Source: Nemertoderma westbladi (taxonomy: Eukaryota; Xenacoelomorpha; Nemertodermatida; Nemertodermatidae). From it: 30,717 nucleotides of DNA. The notes under the pieces were generated by a model. It did no database searches, was not told the origin of the DNA, and saw only the letters and a list, made by a program, of their open reading frames with translations. Location of the stretch: the NCBI GenBank assembly GCA_032718475.1, contig JAUCBJ010006409.1, positions 1-30,717 of the forward strand. The letters are read 5' to 3'. A program made the translations under genes and the position numbers. Numbering within the stretch: position 1 is the first letter of the stretch; each line of letters opens with the position of its first letter. Below are positions 9,898 to 19,745 of this stretch, one piece after another.

Positions 9898-10742
9898 GGA
9901 TAGTTCTTTTTACAGAACACAACCGATCACACAAGAACACACCCGAACACACTCCAAAAACTGCCGAACACAATCGAACACAGTCGAAAATAGAAAGAGC
10001 ACAAAAAAATAACACCAGGCAGGTACCAACTTTGAGATTAAATTAGCCACGCGTTGCTTTTCTATTAAGTAAATTCCCTAAAATTATTGAATAAACTTGT
10101 CGCGAAATTAAATATTAATGTCTTACCAGGTCAGGCCTGATGGTATCATTTGTTGTGTACTGCTGTACTGTATAACAAACAATGTAGGGAAGACTACCGG
10201 GTACCGAACCTGTCACATATATAGTAATAGCGGGTTAGCTAACAGGCATGTTTGCCAGTGCACTGGAATAGCTTGGTCTGGGACTGATTGCTGAGGATAT
10301 GAATTTGGAAGTTAGGCCCGTTACCGTACGTACTGTACATAAAGTACGGAACAACACGTCGGTACCACATAGGTACCGGTACCTACTGTACCTGCTTACT
10401 GCTGCACTGGAATATAATGAGCTGGGTCCCGGTTAGGTACCTACCCTGGCAGGTACCGGTAGGGATCTGTGTCCCGGTGCTAACCACACTTAACTTAGGC
10501 CTACTAATATGTTAAATTATTAGTTGTCGGCTTAGGCTAGGCCTGATCTGATAAGAAATGAATATTTAATTTCGCGACAATTTTATTCAATAATTTCGTT
10601 AATTTTCTTATTGAAAAGCAACGCGTGGCTAATTTTTATCTAAAAGTTGGTACCCGGTGTTATTTTTTTGTGCTCTATCTATTTTCGACTGTGTTCGGGT
10701 GTGTTCTACTGTGTTCGCTTGTGTTCTGTAAAAGATCTATCC
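9898..10742. mobile_element. Mutator-like non-autonomous element with long inverted arms
   Basis: The 845-bp element starts GGATAG and ends CTATCC. The left arm (9898 to about 10140) and the right arm (about 10530 to 10742) are reverse complements over roughly 200 bp or more with small gaps; shared blocks include TTTTTACAGAACACAA, GCCACGCGTTGCTTTTC and GTCGCGAAATTAAATATT. An exact 9-bp direct repeat flanks it. Long arms plus a 9-bp duplication are diagnostic of the Mutator/MULE superfamily. The 400-bp centre has no transposase frame, so the element would depend on an enzyme encoded elsewhere. The centre contains several TACCGGTA words. Confidence 0.88.
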
Positions 10743-10751
10743 CAGATATGG
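10743..10751. repeat. Right 9-bp target-site duplication CAGATATGG
   Basis: Exact copy of the duplication at 9889-9897, directly after the CTATCC end of the element. Confidence 0.85.
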
Positions 10752-12441
10752 GACCTAAAAGGGCGCAGCAATCAATATATTCTTGTATATTGAATCTATA
10801 CTGTTTTGCCGCCAGGTAAAAGTACATACCGGTAAATATAACTTCTAACTTTACTAGTAAACCCTAAATTAATTAATCTCCATTATTATTATTAAGACTT
10901 GTTTATTTTAACAGATGTTGCAGGAATGTCCACGGTTGATCCCCACATTCATTTTATCGGCCGGCTGCCAAAGAAATTAATGTGCAGGCTGATACGGACC
11001 GGTAACACCTCTGTATGTTTGATTTTGTAAAATCAATATCCAATGTTGGTTTGTGTTGTTAAATGATTCTCTAATTACGTAATAAATATTCCAGAAAACT
11101 AAAATGTATTTAACATTAATTAAGGCAGCATCAGGAGTTGAAGAGAGTACAATAATTTAAATCGCAGTAACTAATGAAGCAATACAGTAAATTACTACAG
11201 TTCAATTTATTTTGAAACACTTTGTCGCTCTATCTTTTATTTTATAGAATTGAGCAATTAACAAGTACCAATTTAAGAATACAAGGAAAAACAAGAACTT
11301 TTTCACTATTCTCGAGGCTATTTACCGAGCGCCAGCCAGGCATCCATAATGATGGATTCCAACGCCAGCCATAATTTTTGCATAAATAATAATAATTTTT
11401 TTTTAAATTAAAAAATATGTTAAACAGCCATAAAGAAAGGGAATGGAAGTCACCGTGTAACTCCTGAACTAATATTGAGAAATCTCAAGAACGGTGACCA
11501 CAGGTTCAGCTTGGTGGTTCAAGATTGTTTCGAACCGACGAAATATAATCTGATCGATTTATTCACGCAGTTAATAATTAAAGACGGTAATATTTCCACG
11601 AACATGAACGAAACCCTTATAGATAGTGAAAATGATGAATTGGTGAATGAGTGAAAATGAGATAATGAAAAAATTTATCTCCAGGTCAACTGATCGCAAA
11701 TGAAAATCAGTTTCGTTTATGTTAGGTTAGTTAGACACAATGCAGTTTGGTTAGAAAATGCCTCCAGTGTATACCGTTGTTCCTTTCACTTAATTTTTTA
11801 AATTACTATTTTTAACCAACTAAATACATAGATGGGGTTTGTGCTCAATTTGCGCTATTAACTCCATAGATATATGGAGTTGTCAATCCATATGAAGTCG
11901 CAAGTCAGTAGAAAGAAGGCCAACGTAGTATTACGATGGCCTTAATAGAAGACGAAGCTGTTTACGGTTGCTGTTTGGTTATCGATAATAACACTCTTGC
12001 TGGTAACACCACAAGCCCAGTATCTCATCAAAACCACCATGTCGACACAGAGACAATGTTTGCTGCACCGGACTCTTGGCGCATCCGCCACATTATTTCC
12101 ACCACACCAAAACCATGTCACCACTGCCGCTAGCATGGTATTATTCTACAAAATAAGGATACAGATTTTACCCAAACCATCTATACTAACAAGATAATTA
12201 TTCGAATATTTCTATAATATGAATAATTAATATACATATGCAATATGCATATGAATTATATATTAAGTATGTGACATTCATTATCTTACTTTAAATAGTG
12301 CAGTGGTGAATGAATGTCAAACAGAAATTGACGTATTTTTAATATATTAATATTAACTTATAAAAAAAAGTTATAAATTAGTTTAAAAAATTATAAGTAA
12401 GTACAGTACGTAGTACATTTTAAATCTCAGCTAGAAGTTGA
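10752..12441. other. AT-rich stretch, no gene supported
   Basis: No recognisable coding sequence. A GC-balanced island near 11936-12133 contains a 65-codon frame beginning MALIEDEAVYGCC, but it resembles no known family and overlaps equal-length frames on both strands. Small palindromes such as ATATGCATATGCAATATGCATAT-like words occur near 12230-12250. Confidence 0.4.
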
Positions 12442-12679
12442 ATGGTAACTGAGTTGCTATGGTAACTGAGTTGCTATGGTAACTGAGTTGCTATGGTAAC
12501 TGAGTTACTATGGTAACTGAGTTGCTATGGTAACTGAGTTACTATGGTAACTGAGTTGCTATGGTAACTGAGTTACTATGGTAACTGAGTTGCTATGGTA
12601 ACTGAGTTACTATGGTAACTGAGTTGCTATGGTAACTGAGTTACTATGGTAACTGAGTTGCTATGGTAACTGAGTTTCT
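12442..12679. repeat. 17-bp minisatellite, 14 units, X-box-like
   Basis: Fourteen head-to-tail copies of ATGGTAACTGAGTTGCT, with a variant ending ACT. After the first three copies the GCT and ACT forms alternate, giving a 34-bp higher-order unit; the last unit ends TCT. Across each junction the minus strand reads GTTACCATAGCAAC or GTTACCATAGTAAC. Both satisfy the RFX X-box consensus GTNRCC-N0-3-RGYAAC. Units are almost identical, which suggests recent expansion. Confidence 0.95.
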
Positions 12680-12686
12680 ATGGTAG

Positions 12687-13023
12687 CCGGTATCAAAAAA
12701 TATCTTATCAAAGGGTATACAATTTCACCACATAGGCTCAACACCAAATCGTCCCTCATCCGGGCTGCTAGTACAACTTGGTAACATTCCAATTTCTGAC
12801 GGGTTAGTGGATGACCACTACACTTTATACCGACGTCGAAGTGGAGAAGTTGTAGGTTTGATAATACCAGTAGGCCTAAATTACGAAAATTTGGTGATGA
12901 ATGGTGATACGCATATTAGGTATATACATCATAATATACGAACCGAACATGGTCCTTGGACTTCCATCAATTTTAGGAATGAGTCAGGTGTTGTATTATT
13001 CAAAGTAAATGTAAATGTCCGCT
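12687..13023 (+). CDS. Unidentified open frame, possible terminal exon
   Basis: The frame is open for 112 codons after a stop at 12684, and its C-terminal 72 residues begin VDDHYTLYRRRSGEVVG and end FKVNVNVR. It has a mixed, protein-like composition unlike the surrounding AT-rich DNA, and contains GPWTSINFRNESG. No family is recognised. A possible splice acceptor is ACCACATAG ending at 12735. An AATAAA signal lies at 13051-13056, only about 30 bases after the stop. It may be a terminal exon, a fragment of a mobile element, or chance. No upstream exon could be tied to it in phase. Confidence 0.3.
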
Positions 13024-13050
13024 AATGACTTCCATCAATGTATTTATAAG

Positions 13051-13056
13051 AATAAA
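13051..13056 (+). terminator. AATAAA signal after the unidentified frame
   Basis: Hexamer 28 bases after the stop codon at 13023. The close spacing supports, but does not prove, that the preceding frame is a transcript end. Confidence 0.3.
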
Positions 13057-13387
13057 GTCAAAGATATTCAGAATCAGTGGATATCCGTTTTTCATTGGCA
13101 ATAACTCAAAAAATCCACGTAAAAAACTAAACCGGCGATCGGCGAATGCCACAGATCACTACATGATCTAGGTTGTGATGTAGGCATGGCATGGTAACAA
13201 AATCTTGAGGAGATGCTTTGCGTTCATCTATCAATGTTACATGTTCAGCACGTGTGGTATTATTATTATATTTTTAACTTTAATAAATTAAACACTTTCA
13301 AAATAAATGCACCAAACATTATCCAACCACCAGCTGACGTAGCCTAGGTGACAAACATAAAATTGTGAATATAACAATAAACATTAA

Positions 13388-14595
13388 GGGGGGGGGGGGG
13401 GGGGGGGGTATAGTAATTTTACAACGATTTGGTGGGTTTTTGTATTTAGCGTGTAACTTTTGAAGATATGAATGGTTTTTCTTGAATATAGTCCCATTTC
13501 AAAGCTAAAAGATGGGTCATTAACTTAACAAAAAAAAATCCACAATAATTAACGTAATTAGCTTAATTATGCATAAATTAACATAATTAATGAGGACAAA
13601 TTACGAAACAGTAGAAACACGATTTCTCATTTAGTTCTCAATGGATTTTTAAAATTCTTTTTTTGTTTTAATGATAATTATACCCGCATCAAAGTGAACG
13701 AGCAGAATTTTTCTAGAACTTTTCTATTATATCAAATTTTGTGACGCTTCGATGAAAAATTCCGAAATTTTGGGAAAAGGTCACCATAACTTTTTTTCTA
13801 ATTTTTTTTGTCAAAATTCTGTTCGTTCATTATATTGCACAGTTTCTGAGCATTCCAAAACAAAAAACAGATTGAAAATCGGTTCACAAATGGCGGAGAA
13901 AACGTGTTTCCCATTTTTTAATATGTTCAAAAAATAGTTTTGAGTGAAATCGCTTTAAAAGTTCGGTTATAATAATTCAAACCTTCCCGCCATTTTTAGT
14001 AATATGGATTTTTTTCCCATTTCATTTGTATAGTATTTTTCGAATCAATCTTTGGTGCCAATTTTGTACCTAATAAAAGTAACAAACAAAAACAAATTGG
14101 CAACATAACAAAATTGATTTTAACAGTATTTAGCAGGATGAAAGAAAGCCTTCGCGCAGCACGAAGAACGGAAATTTTAGCTGGGTTGCGTGCTTGAATA
14201 CATTTCGACAGACTGACCGACTGACAGACAGACAAATGTACAGACAGACATATAGCAGTCTAGATTCTGCAGAATATTAGAACTGACTCGGGAAATTAAG
14301 TTACCGAATTAAAACACGGTAACAAAAGTTATAGTTATAGTAGCTATAGTTATAGTAGTATATGGAGTGCTTTCTTAGACTACGTCAGGCAAACCGACAG
14401 GTGCTTTATAATAATTTTGATCAGACAGACCGACATACGGTTAGAAAATCCACCACAACTCGAGAAATTAAATAGATCTCGCCAAGACGTTTTCAGATTT
14501 AAAATCCTCATAAAATTCTGCTCTTGATGAAATTATAAAAAAAAAAATCAAATTTTTTGACCAAAATTACTATACCCCCCCCCCCCCCCCCCCCC
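13388..14595. mobile_element. 1.2-kb G21/C21-ended non-autonomous DNA transposon
   Basis: The left end is 21 G (13388-13408) followed by TATAGTAATTTT (13409-13420). The right end is AAAATTACTATA (14563-14574) followed by 21 C (14575-14595). The two ends are perfect 33-bp inverted repeats, including equal homopolymer length. The interior is AT-rich with only short frames and no transposase motif. It includes a CAGACAGAC-rich tract at about 14210-14250. No convincing target-site duplication is visible, so the superfamily is open. Sequence next to the G-run differs from the MITEs at 7861 and 28999, so this is a separate family. Confidence 0.8.
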
Positions 14596-15254
14596 GTTTT
14601 TACAAAAACTACAGAACTAGGCCTAGCATACCAGAACAGCACTGATGGAATTGCAGACTGGCAGAGTTACGTAATCGCCTACTGGTACTGCGATGTGTCG
14701 GTATCCGAGTTGGTATCCGAGATGTTATTAATGGATGTTGAGATGGTAAATTTTACCATAATTCAGTTGTAAATTTTGGCAACCATCGATTTATCGATCG
14801 AAGAGGCATGTCGTAAATTACAGAGAATTCTCTATAAACAATGGCAGAAAGAACAGGAATAAAGTTAGAAAATATTCACGTTTATCTTTAACAATGATGG
14901 ACAAATAATCTTTTATGTATTTAATGAATAGGTATTAGTGAAATAACTTCACTGGAAAATATCTGTTGCGACGTTCAAAATATATATCGAATCATATCTA
15001 CAATATAACGACCAAGAGATAAGTACTTACACAATGAATTTCTGATCTTAAAAATATACGGCTGTCAGCATTGCTTCCTCTACAGGTTGATAATTCCACA
15101 ACATCGGGCATTGATCACATAGTCGACCTGTACTTACTAATAATAACATCATATAGTCAGCGAACAACTCTCTGCTAGCTCTGATGTGAACGCGAGTGCC
15201 GAAATTTTCATCACATCTATCCTCAGAGCGACATATAATGTAATATAGTGTACT
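14596..15254. other. Non-coding stretch, no feature recognised
   Basis: No gene or repeat is recognised. The frame crossing the C-run at 14575 encodes polyproline because of the homopolymer and is not a gene. A CTAGGCCTAG word lies near 14617. Confidence 0.4.
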
Positions 15255-15720
15255 CCATGGGAAACCGTGGTATGATAGAGAATCTCAGGAACTCAATACC
15301 AAACTCGTACTTTCCATGCGTCACAGAAATGATACCCTTCAAAACAATGTCTCATTTTGGCAACTTAGGAAACAATACAAACAGGTTTTAAAGAAGAAAA
15401 TAATTGAATACGAAGAACGATCCCTCAATAACCTAATAAACAGAGCAGAAATCCATCCCTGGGATCTGTTCAATAAATCCCATCGAAAGGTCGCCCATAT
15501 TAATGCAGACCACCTGGAAACATATTTCACCAACCTGTCCGGTTTCGAAAATATTCCTCCAGGCTGTGAACCGGTTCCACAGACCACGGACACCGAGCGA
15601 ACTCCCGACGACTGGTATAATAAACCATTCAGTGAGGAAGAAACTCGACGAACAATTGAACGCACACCAAACAACCATGCATGCAGCCCCGATAATATAT
15701 TTATGATCACCATAAACATA
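15255..15720 (+). pseudogene. LINE polyprotein fragment, linker to RT N-terminus
   Basis: The frame reads HGKPWYDRESQEL then QLRKQYKQVLKKKIIEYEE, HPWDLFNKSHRK and PFSEEETRRTIERTPNNHACSPDNI. The sequence PWYD-x-E followed by the basic linker and the start of the reverse-transcriptase domain (the position of the usual APGPDGI motif) is typical of LINE polyproteins between endonuclease and polymerase. The homology stops near 15710 where antisense LTR-element sequence begins. The matching downstream part of the polymerase resumes at about 16560, so the element is split, with some sequence missing between. Confidence 0.7.
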
Positions 15721-16043
15721 GGCGCTTCCTTTCCTGATCGTTTTATATGGTTATCCTGTATGTATTGTTTATTGTATATATATATCGTAGATGATTAATG
15801 TAGTATTGGCCAACAATATGCAATCATGTATGTATATTCTGCTAGTCCTGTCCAGATACCAAGACCATAAGACCGTACTCGGTCATGGCCTATTATATAT
15901 ACTACACTACTTCCTTTCAATAAGGATAAAATAAGAGTATTAGTCTCAAGCGACAATGAATATAGACAAACCAAACTACATTTCTAAAAGTCTGGTAAAC
16001 AGTCTAAGATGTCTGAATATTAAGAGTGTATTATCCTTCTGAT
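15721..16043 (-). mobile_element. Probable LTR of the antisense gypsy fragment
   Basis: This block lies downstream (minus strand) of the gypsy coding end, where a 3' LTR belongs. On the minus strand it has a TATA-like TATATAATA near 15890-15905 and an AATAAA at 15768-15773, in the U3-to-R order of an LTR. A short purine-rich AGAAGGA just after the stop codon could be part of a polypurine tract. Exact LTR ends are not resolved and no second LTR is present. Confidence 0.45.
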
Positions 16044-16559
16044 TCAATCTTTGTATCCATAATACTGCGGTGGGGCTCGTCGACGAGTGGGGTACACCCT
16101 CTTGGGGGGCATATCTGGAGGATCATCGTTAATGTCATCAAGACTTTCATTCCGTACAGCTATGTCAATATTACCATTTCCATGTTGGCTAGCAGCCTCT
16201 GCGGTGGAATTTGGCGGTTGTTGTGGACCAGAGCTTGTTGAGTGAGGAGAAATAAGTTGACGTGATGGTCGCTGGAAATTGTTCTCATGTTGAGTATCAA
16301 CAGGCTTCAGAGCTCGGCGGTTACGTGTTATAATCCTATTATTAGGTCCATTGATCATTATCTTATCTCCCCGAATTTCTTGGACCCTGTGGCCATTGAA
16401 GGAATATCCTGGAGCATCATAGTTCTTGACCATCACAGGCTGGTTTACTTCAAGTGGCTCCAAAGTCTTGACCCTGTGTCGCTGATTGTAGTCTTCCAAT
16501 ATCTTTGCACGACTTTCAATATAATGGTTGGTTGGGACTACTGGTGGAGGATGTCCCAT
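16044..16559 (-). pseudogene. Ty3/gypsy pol 3' end, integrase C-terminus
   Basis: Minus-strand translation gives HYIESRAKILEDYNQRHRVK, LEVNQPVMVKNYDAPGY, VQEIRGDKIMINGPNN and RIITRNRRALKPV. This matches the tail of gypsy-type integrases: a DYNQRH helix, a basic fold and the RNRR-x-L motif, followed by a proline/serine-rich end. No integrase DDE core, reverse transcriptase or protease is present, so only the 3' end remains. The open frame extends to 16688, but its first 44 residues are merely antisense to the adjacent LINE. It sits inside the LINE split at about 15720 and 16560, so it inserted after that LINE or arrived with a rearrangement. Confidence 0.72.
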
Positions 16560-17051
16560 TGAAGATCCTACTTCTTTGTTTAATGAACGAGTTAGAAATT
16601 TTATAGCTCCATTCTTACCACCAGAACAGTTGGGTTTTCTTCCAAATTGGTCAACGAGAGACGCTATTTCACAACTGATCAAAGACATATCAACTGTTTT
16701 CCAGAGTGAAAGCCGAGATGAACGGATGAGATATGCGTTATTTGTGGATTTTAGAAAAGGCTTCGATATTGTACCAAGGGCGAAGCTGCTATATTAAATA
16801 TACTCTGCGGGTGTGAAAGGTAGAACTTTCGACCTGATTAAAAATCTTTTAGAGAGTCTCAGTCTCTTCAACGCTGGCCCTCTCATTAACGGGCGAATTG
16901 ACTTGGGTGGGTGGAGGAGATTATTGCCAATAAATCAGATATGTTCAGCCCAGATGTTGTCACATCATATCGTCTGTTCCGCCTGGATCGCGAGGAAAAC
17001 TTCTACTCAGAGGGATACGAGCTCGGACCTTATTTCCAGTCAGATTTATAG
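16560..17051 (+). pseudogene. LINE reverse transcriptase fragment, downstream half
   Basis: The frame reads FLPPEQLGFLPNWSTRDAI and then YALFVDFRKGFDIVPRAKLL, the reverse-transcriptase motifs around the first catalytic aspartate (F-x-D-F-x-x-x-F-D). A TAA at 16795-16797 interrupts it, after which SAGVKGRTFDLIKNL continues in the same frame. A separate open stretch (16902-17051) contains MFSPDVVTSYRLFRLDREEN and is not recognised. The FADD catalytic motif is not seen. This is a dead copy and the continuation of the fragment at 15255, on the far side of the antisense gypsy block. Confidence 0.72.
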
Positions 17052-17243
17052 AAACGTCCTGGAAAGAAAACGAGCACAACCTTCCACGATCAGACCACTG
17101 AGTGCGCTGCTGCAGATATTACAATCAGTCCTGCCAGGTCAGACTACAAGTTTTAACCTGCCGTTTATGCCCATGCTTAGCTGAACTTGCCTCCACCATA
17201 TAACTACTTATTTACTACATATAACTTTTATATATTATTTTGG

Positions 17244-17366
17244 TGTTCGGACACTTCCCCCCCGTACACTTCCCCCCGGACAGTTCCCCCCCGCTCAAGT
17301 AGGACACTTCCCCCCGGACACTTGCCCCCCAGACACTTCCCCCACGCGGACACTTCCCCCCCGACT
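17244..17366. repeat. C-rich tandem array, GGACACTTCCCCCC units
   Basis: Seven irregular copies of a unit close to GGACACTTCCCCCC, separated by 0 to about 12 bases. Some units vary (GTACACTT, GGACAGTT, AGACACTT). The complement GGGGGGAAGTGTCC is purine-rich with repeated G-runs that could form G-quadruplexes. The frame across it encodes repetitive proline/threonine and is not a gene. Its origin is not recognised. Confidence 0.75.
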
Positions 17367-17815
17367 GTTCTTAACTTCGCACATTCGTATTTTTCATTTT
17401 GTAAGGTAAACGGACCGCTTGTATCCAGATAAGTTGTATCAAATTTTCCTTTCGTAGCTCAGAAAGTGATCTTTTGCATCCCGATTTTACATTTTATATC
17501 CAAGTTTTATTTATGGGTTTTATCAATGCAATTACATCGTATTGTTTGCTAATCTTTAAACAATTAATTATATTAGATGACCTATTATTTTGTCTAATTA
17601 TTTTTACTTTCTTTTGATTTATGCATTATAATATATATATATATACCGTGCAGTTTATATTTCTTAAATTACCAGTTGTTATGTTGATTTTATCCGATTT
17701 ACCCCGATTGGGGCGTATAGAATAGTATAAAATAACAACATCATACGGCAGCAACATTACCAAGAAAGACTGCTGGGAAAGCCACAGGAACTGGTCTCGG
17801 CGTTGGTCAGAAACC

Positions 17816-18043
17816 CTTAGCTCAAAGCGACCAAGTACAGTTTTTGAAGCACTGGCTAGCTGCTCAAAGGATTTCAACCCCATAGTATATGAATGAACTA
17901 TTATGCATATTTGCCACTTTGTCCCTGTTAACAGCTCCAGCTGAACGTAGCTCTACTGCCCTGACACTGCTAAAGACCTACTTTCTCAATACTCTTGCTA
18001 CAAAGGAAGTCTCTACAAGGCTTTGCGTTGATGTACATTCACC
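17816..18043 (+). pseudogene. hAT transposase C-terminal dimerisation remnant
   Basis: The frame from 17889 reads IFATLSLLTAPAERSSTAL then LKTYFLNTLATKEVSTRL, matching the hAT dimerisation domain (consensus around LP-x-x-x-A-x-x-ERSFSAL-x-x-LKTYLR-x-TM). In the preceding frame, KRPSTVFEALASCSKDFNPIV (in two pieces) matches the part just before it in the same family. A frameshift and stop near 17885-17895 separate the two pieces. The zinc finger and catalytic region are missing. The fragment runs straight into a C-rich hAT-style terminal repeat, so it is the 3' end of a dead hAT transposon. Confidence 0.75.
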
Positions 18044-18044
18044 A

Positions 18045-18091
18045 CCCCCCCCCCCCCCCCCCCCATGTTGAAAATCCTGGGTATGCCTCTG
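18045..18091. mobile_element. hAT 3' terminal inverted repeat with C20 run
   Basis: A run of 20 C (18045-18064) is followed by AAAATCCTGGGTATGCCTCTG, given here in overlapping parts AAAATCCTGGG and TATGCCTCTG. The complement begins CAGAGGCATACCCAGGATTTT, typical of hAT termini that start CAG. The transposase remnant ends directly before it. The 5' end of the element is not found in the window. Confidence 0.65.
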
Positions 18092-19345
18092 AATCTGTCA
18101 TGTCAAAAAACATTCAGTGTTCTTAATTTTTAACTTTTAATGAATCGCATTCAATTATATTTTATCATTGCCTCTTTGAAAATGAGACAATCCGCAAGGC
18201 GCATAAGATGATTGCTAACCATATTTGTTCTACGTACCCTAATCACTGATACATACGCGGTAGATTGATGGCTACTTCACAAATAAACCTTTCATTGGAG
18301 TAACCCCCGTAGGGAATTTCTCCCCTTTGTCGCAGTATTTTTCGTAAGGAAGGTTCACGAACCACTTTAGATGAAGCTAGAAGAAGTAGTTTCCCAGTTT
18401 AATTAATTTCCCTTGTTCGCAGGGATAACAACACGTTATCTCCGTGGAAGCTCCGCTTATACATCAGTCTGAGGAATTCTGCCCAAGAGATGTCGAGTCG
18501 TAAGCTTAATTAACGGCATAGAAAGGTTAAAAGGGAGGAATAAGCAGAGGGTTAACTAATGGTAGTTAATTCCGGGTTGTTGTTGTGCGAGTGATTTGTG
18601 GGCGGGTTTATATCAATGGTTGGTGGGTTGAGTGGTTAGCTGGAGGAAGCTTATCTCGACCAATGCCTACAGCCTTCCCGGATTGGGTTTCTTCAGTGGC
18701 CGTAAATGGCGGTGGATTTTATTGGCCGGAGCGGGAATCATGTAAGGATTCGAGATGGGAGGAATACAGGGGCAGCAACCGCTGACGTATTTAGTAGAAA
18801 CTCGCATCGTTAACTCAGCGAAAACAACTTGTTGGCTTTTGTTTGACGCAGCGGAATTCTAAGTTGATTATTTTATTTACTAGCTAACTTCTTTATCTAT
18901 GAGAAAATTGTTGTTGTCTAACGGATATGAAATAAATTTGTTTAATAAATTTAAAGTTTCTATTATTTATTTTATGTATTGAAATAGTATTTACAAAGTA
19001 AGGGAGCCTCTATTTTCTTACTGACTACTCGTCTATGTCTGGCACTTACTGTAGCTCATAAAAAGGGTCTAATATCACATATATTTTAGTTATTGTATTA
19101 AAAGTGTTGTATATATAGTTAGTTACTTATTTCGCTAAATATAAACTTAGGAGTCTATTTACGTATTGTTGCAGCCTCCACCACTTGTCGGTTAATTAAA
19201 TTATGGTTTTTAAGTTTAATAACTGTTACATTTGAATAGAAGCTAATATTATTAGAGAATAATAAATATTACTAATTACAACTTGTTACGGTTTGTTGTT
19301 ATGGCAGTATGATATTTTGATTGATGATATATCGGTTACTAAGGG
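18092..19345. other. Upstream flank of the tetraspan gene, no gene seen
   Basis: A more GC-balanced patch at about 18420-18850 precedes the tetraspan exon 1 by 0.5 kb and may include its promoter, but no TATA box or initiator can be argued. A 66-codon frame at 18585 resembles nothing known. The remainder is AT-rich. Confidence 0.35.
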
Positions 19346-19354
19346 TTGGTTAGG

Positions 19355-19519
19355 ATGCTATCCAATAGAAACTATAACACAGGTCCATTGGTGACGTCAT
19401 GTTGCTACTGTTGTGGACTACGAGTTGGTTCATTTTGTATTGGGTTGCTATGCATTATTGGTTATTGTATAGAAGGATACGATAGAATTTCATCGCTGAA
19501 AATCTTATCGGATTATAAG
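19355..19519 (+). CDS. Exon 1, LAPTM/DUF4728-like four-span membrane protein
   Basis: This exon opens a three-exon gene (19355-19519, 24603-24861, 29380-30023) whose joined frame is 1068 nt, or 355 residues. The ATG at 19355 is the first after an in-frame TAA at 19340. The exon encodes MLSNRNYNTGPLVTSCCYCC and then GLRVGSFCIGLLCIIGYCIE: a cysteine cluster CCYCC-x-x-R-x-G at 16-25 leading into membrane span 1 (about 24-39). That arrangement is characteristic of lysosome-associated LAPTM and related DUF4728 tetraspans. It ends at the donor AAG|GTATAT in phase 0. The family call rests on the cysteine/arginine/glycine pattern and the four-span layout; overall similarity is modest. LAPTM proteins act in late endosomes and lysosomes in sorting of cargo; this role is inferred only. 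Confidence 0.7.
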
Positions 19520-19674
19520 GTATATTTGGTTGATTAAAAAATTATATATAAAATCAATAAAAACTTCATGGTAATATTATATATGATTTTTAAATGATTT
19601 TGAATATAATGATCTACAGATTTTCAATTCTTCGCCAACAACATATAGATGGTATTTATAGGCATAAAGTTTCA

Positions 19675-19745
19675 CATTACACGTTACATAAAGGTTACAC
19701 GTTACACGTTACATAAAGGTTACACGTTACACGTTACATAAAGGT
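19675..19745. repeat. 25-bp tandem repeat, three units
   Basis: Head-to-tail copies of CACGTTACATAAAGGTTA with a short CACGTTA duplication, giving a 25-bp period. It lies 155 bases inside intron 1 of the tetraspan gene. Confidence 0.85.

Noticed and set aside
11936-12133. 65-codon frame MALIEDEAVYGCC...
   Set aside because: Frames of equal length occupy the same bases on both strands, and no family, splice site pair or polyadenylation signal supports it.
12442-12679. CRISPR-like array
   Set aside because: Units are contiguous 17-mers without unique spacers, in a eukaryotic context; it is a minisatellite.
14557-14772. 71-codon frame with a polyproline run
   Set aside because: Polyproline comes from the C21 tract of a transposon end; the rest has no similarity and no gene context. 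The same applies to proline-rich frames at 7716-7925, 17889-18071 (its tail), 22664-22888 and 28977-29177.
16560-16688. N-terminal 44 residues of the minus-strand gypsy frame
   Set aside because: They are antisense to a recognisable LINE reverse transcriptase, so the extension is accidental read-through.
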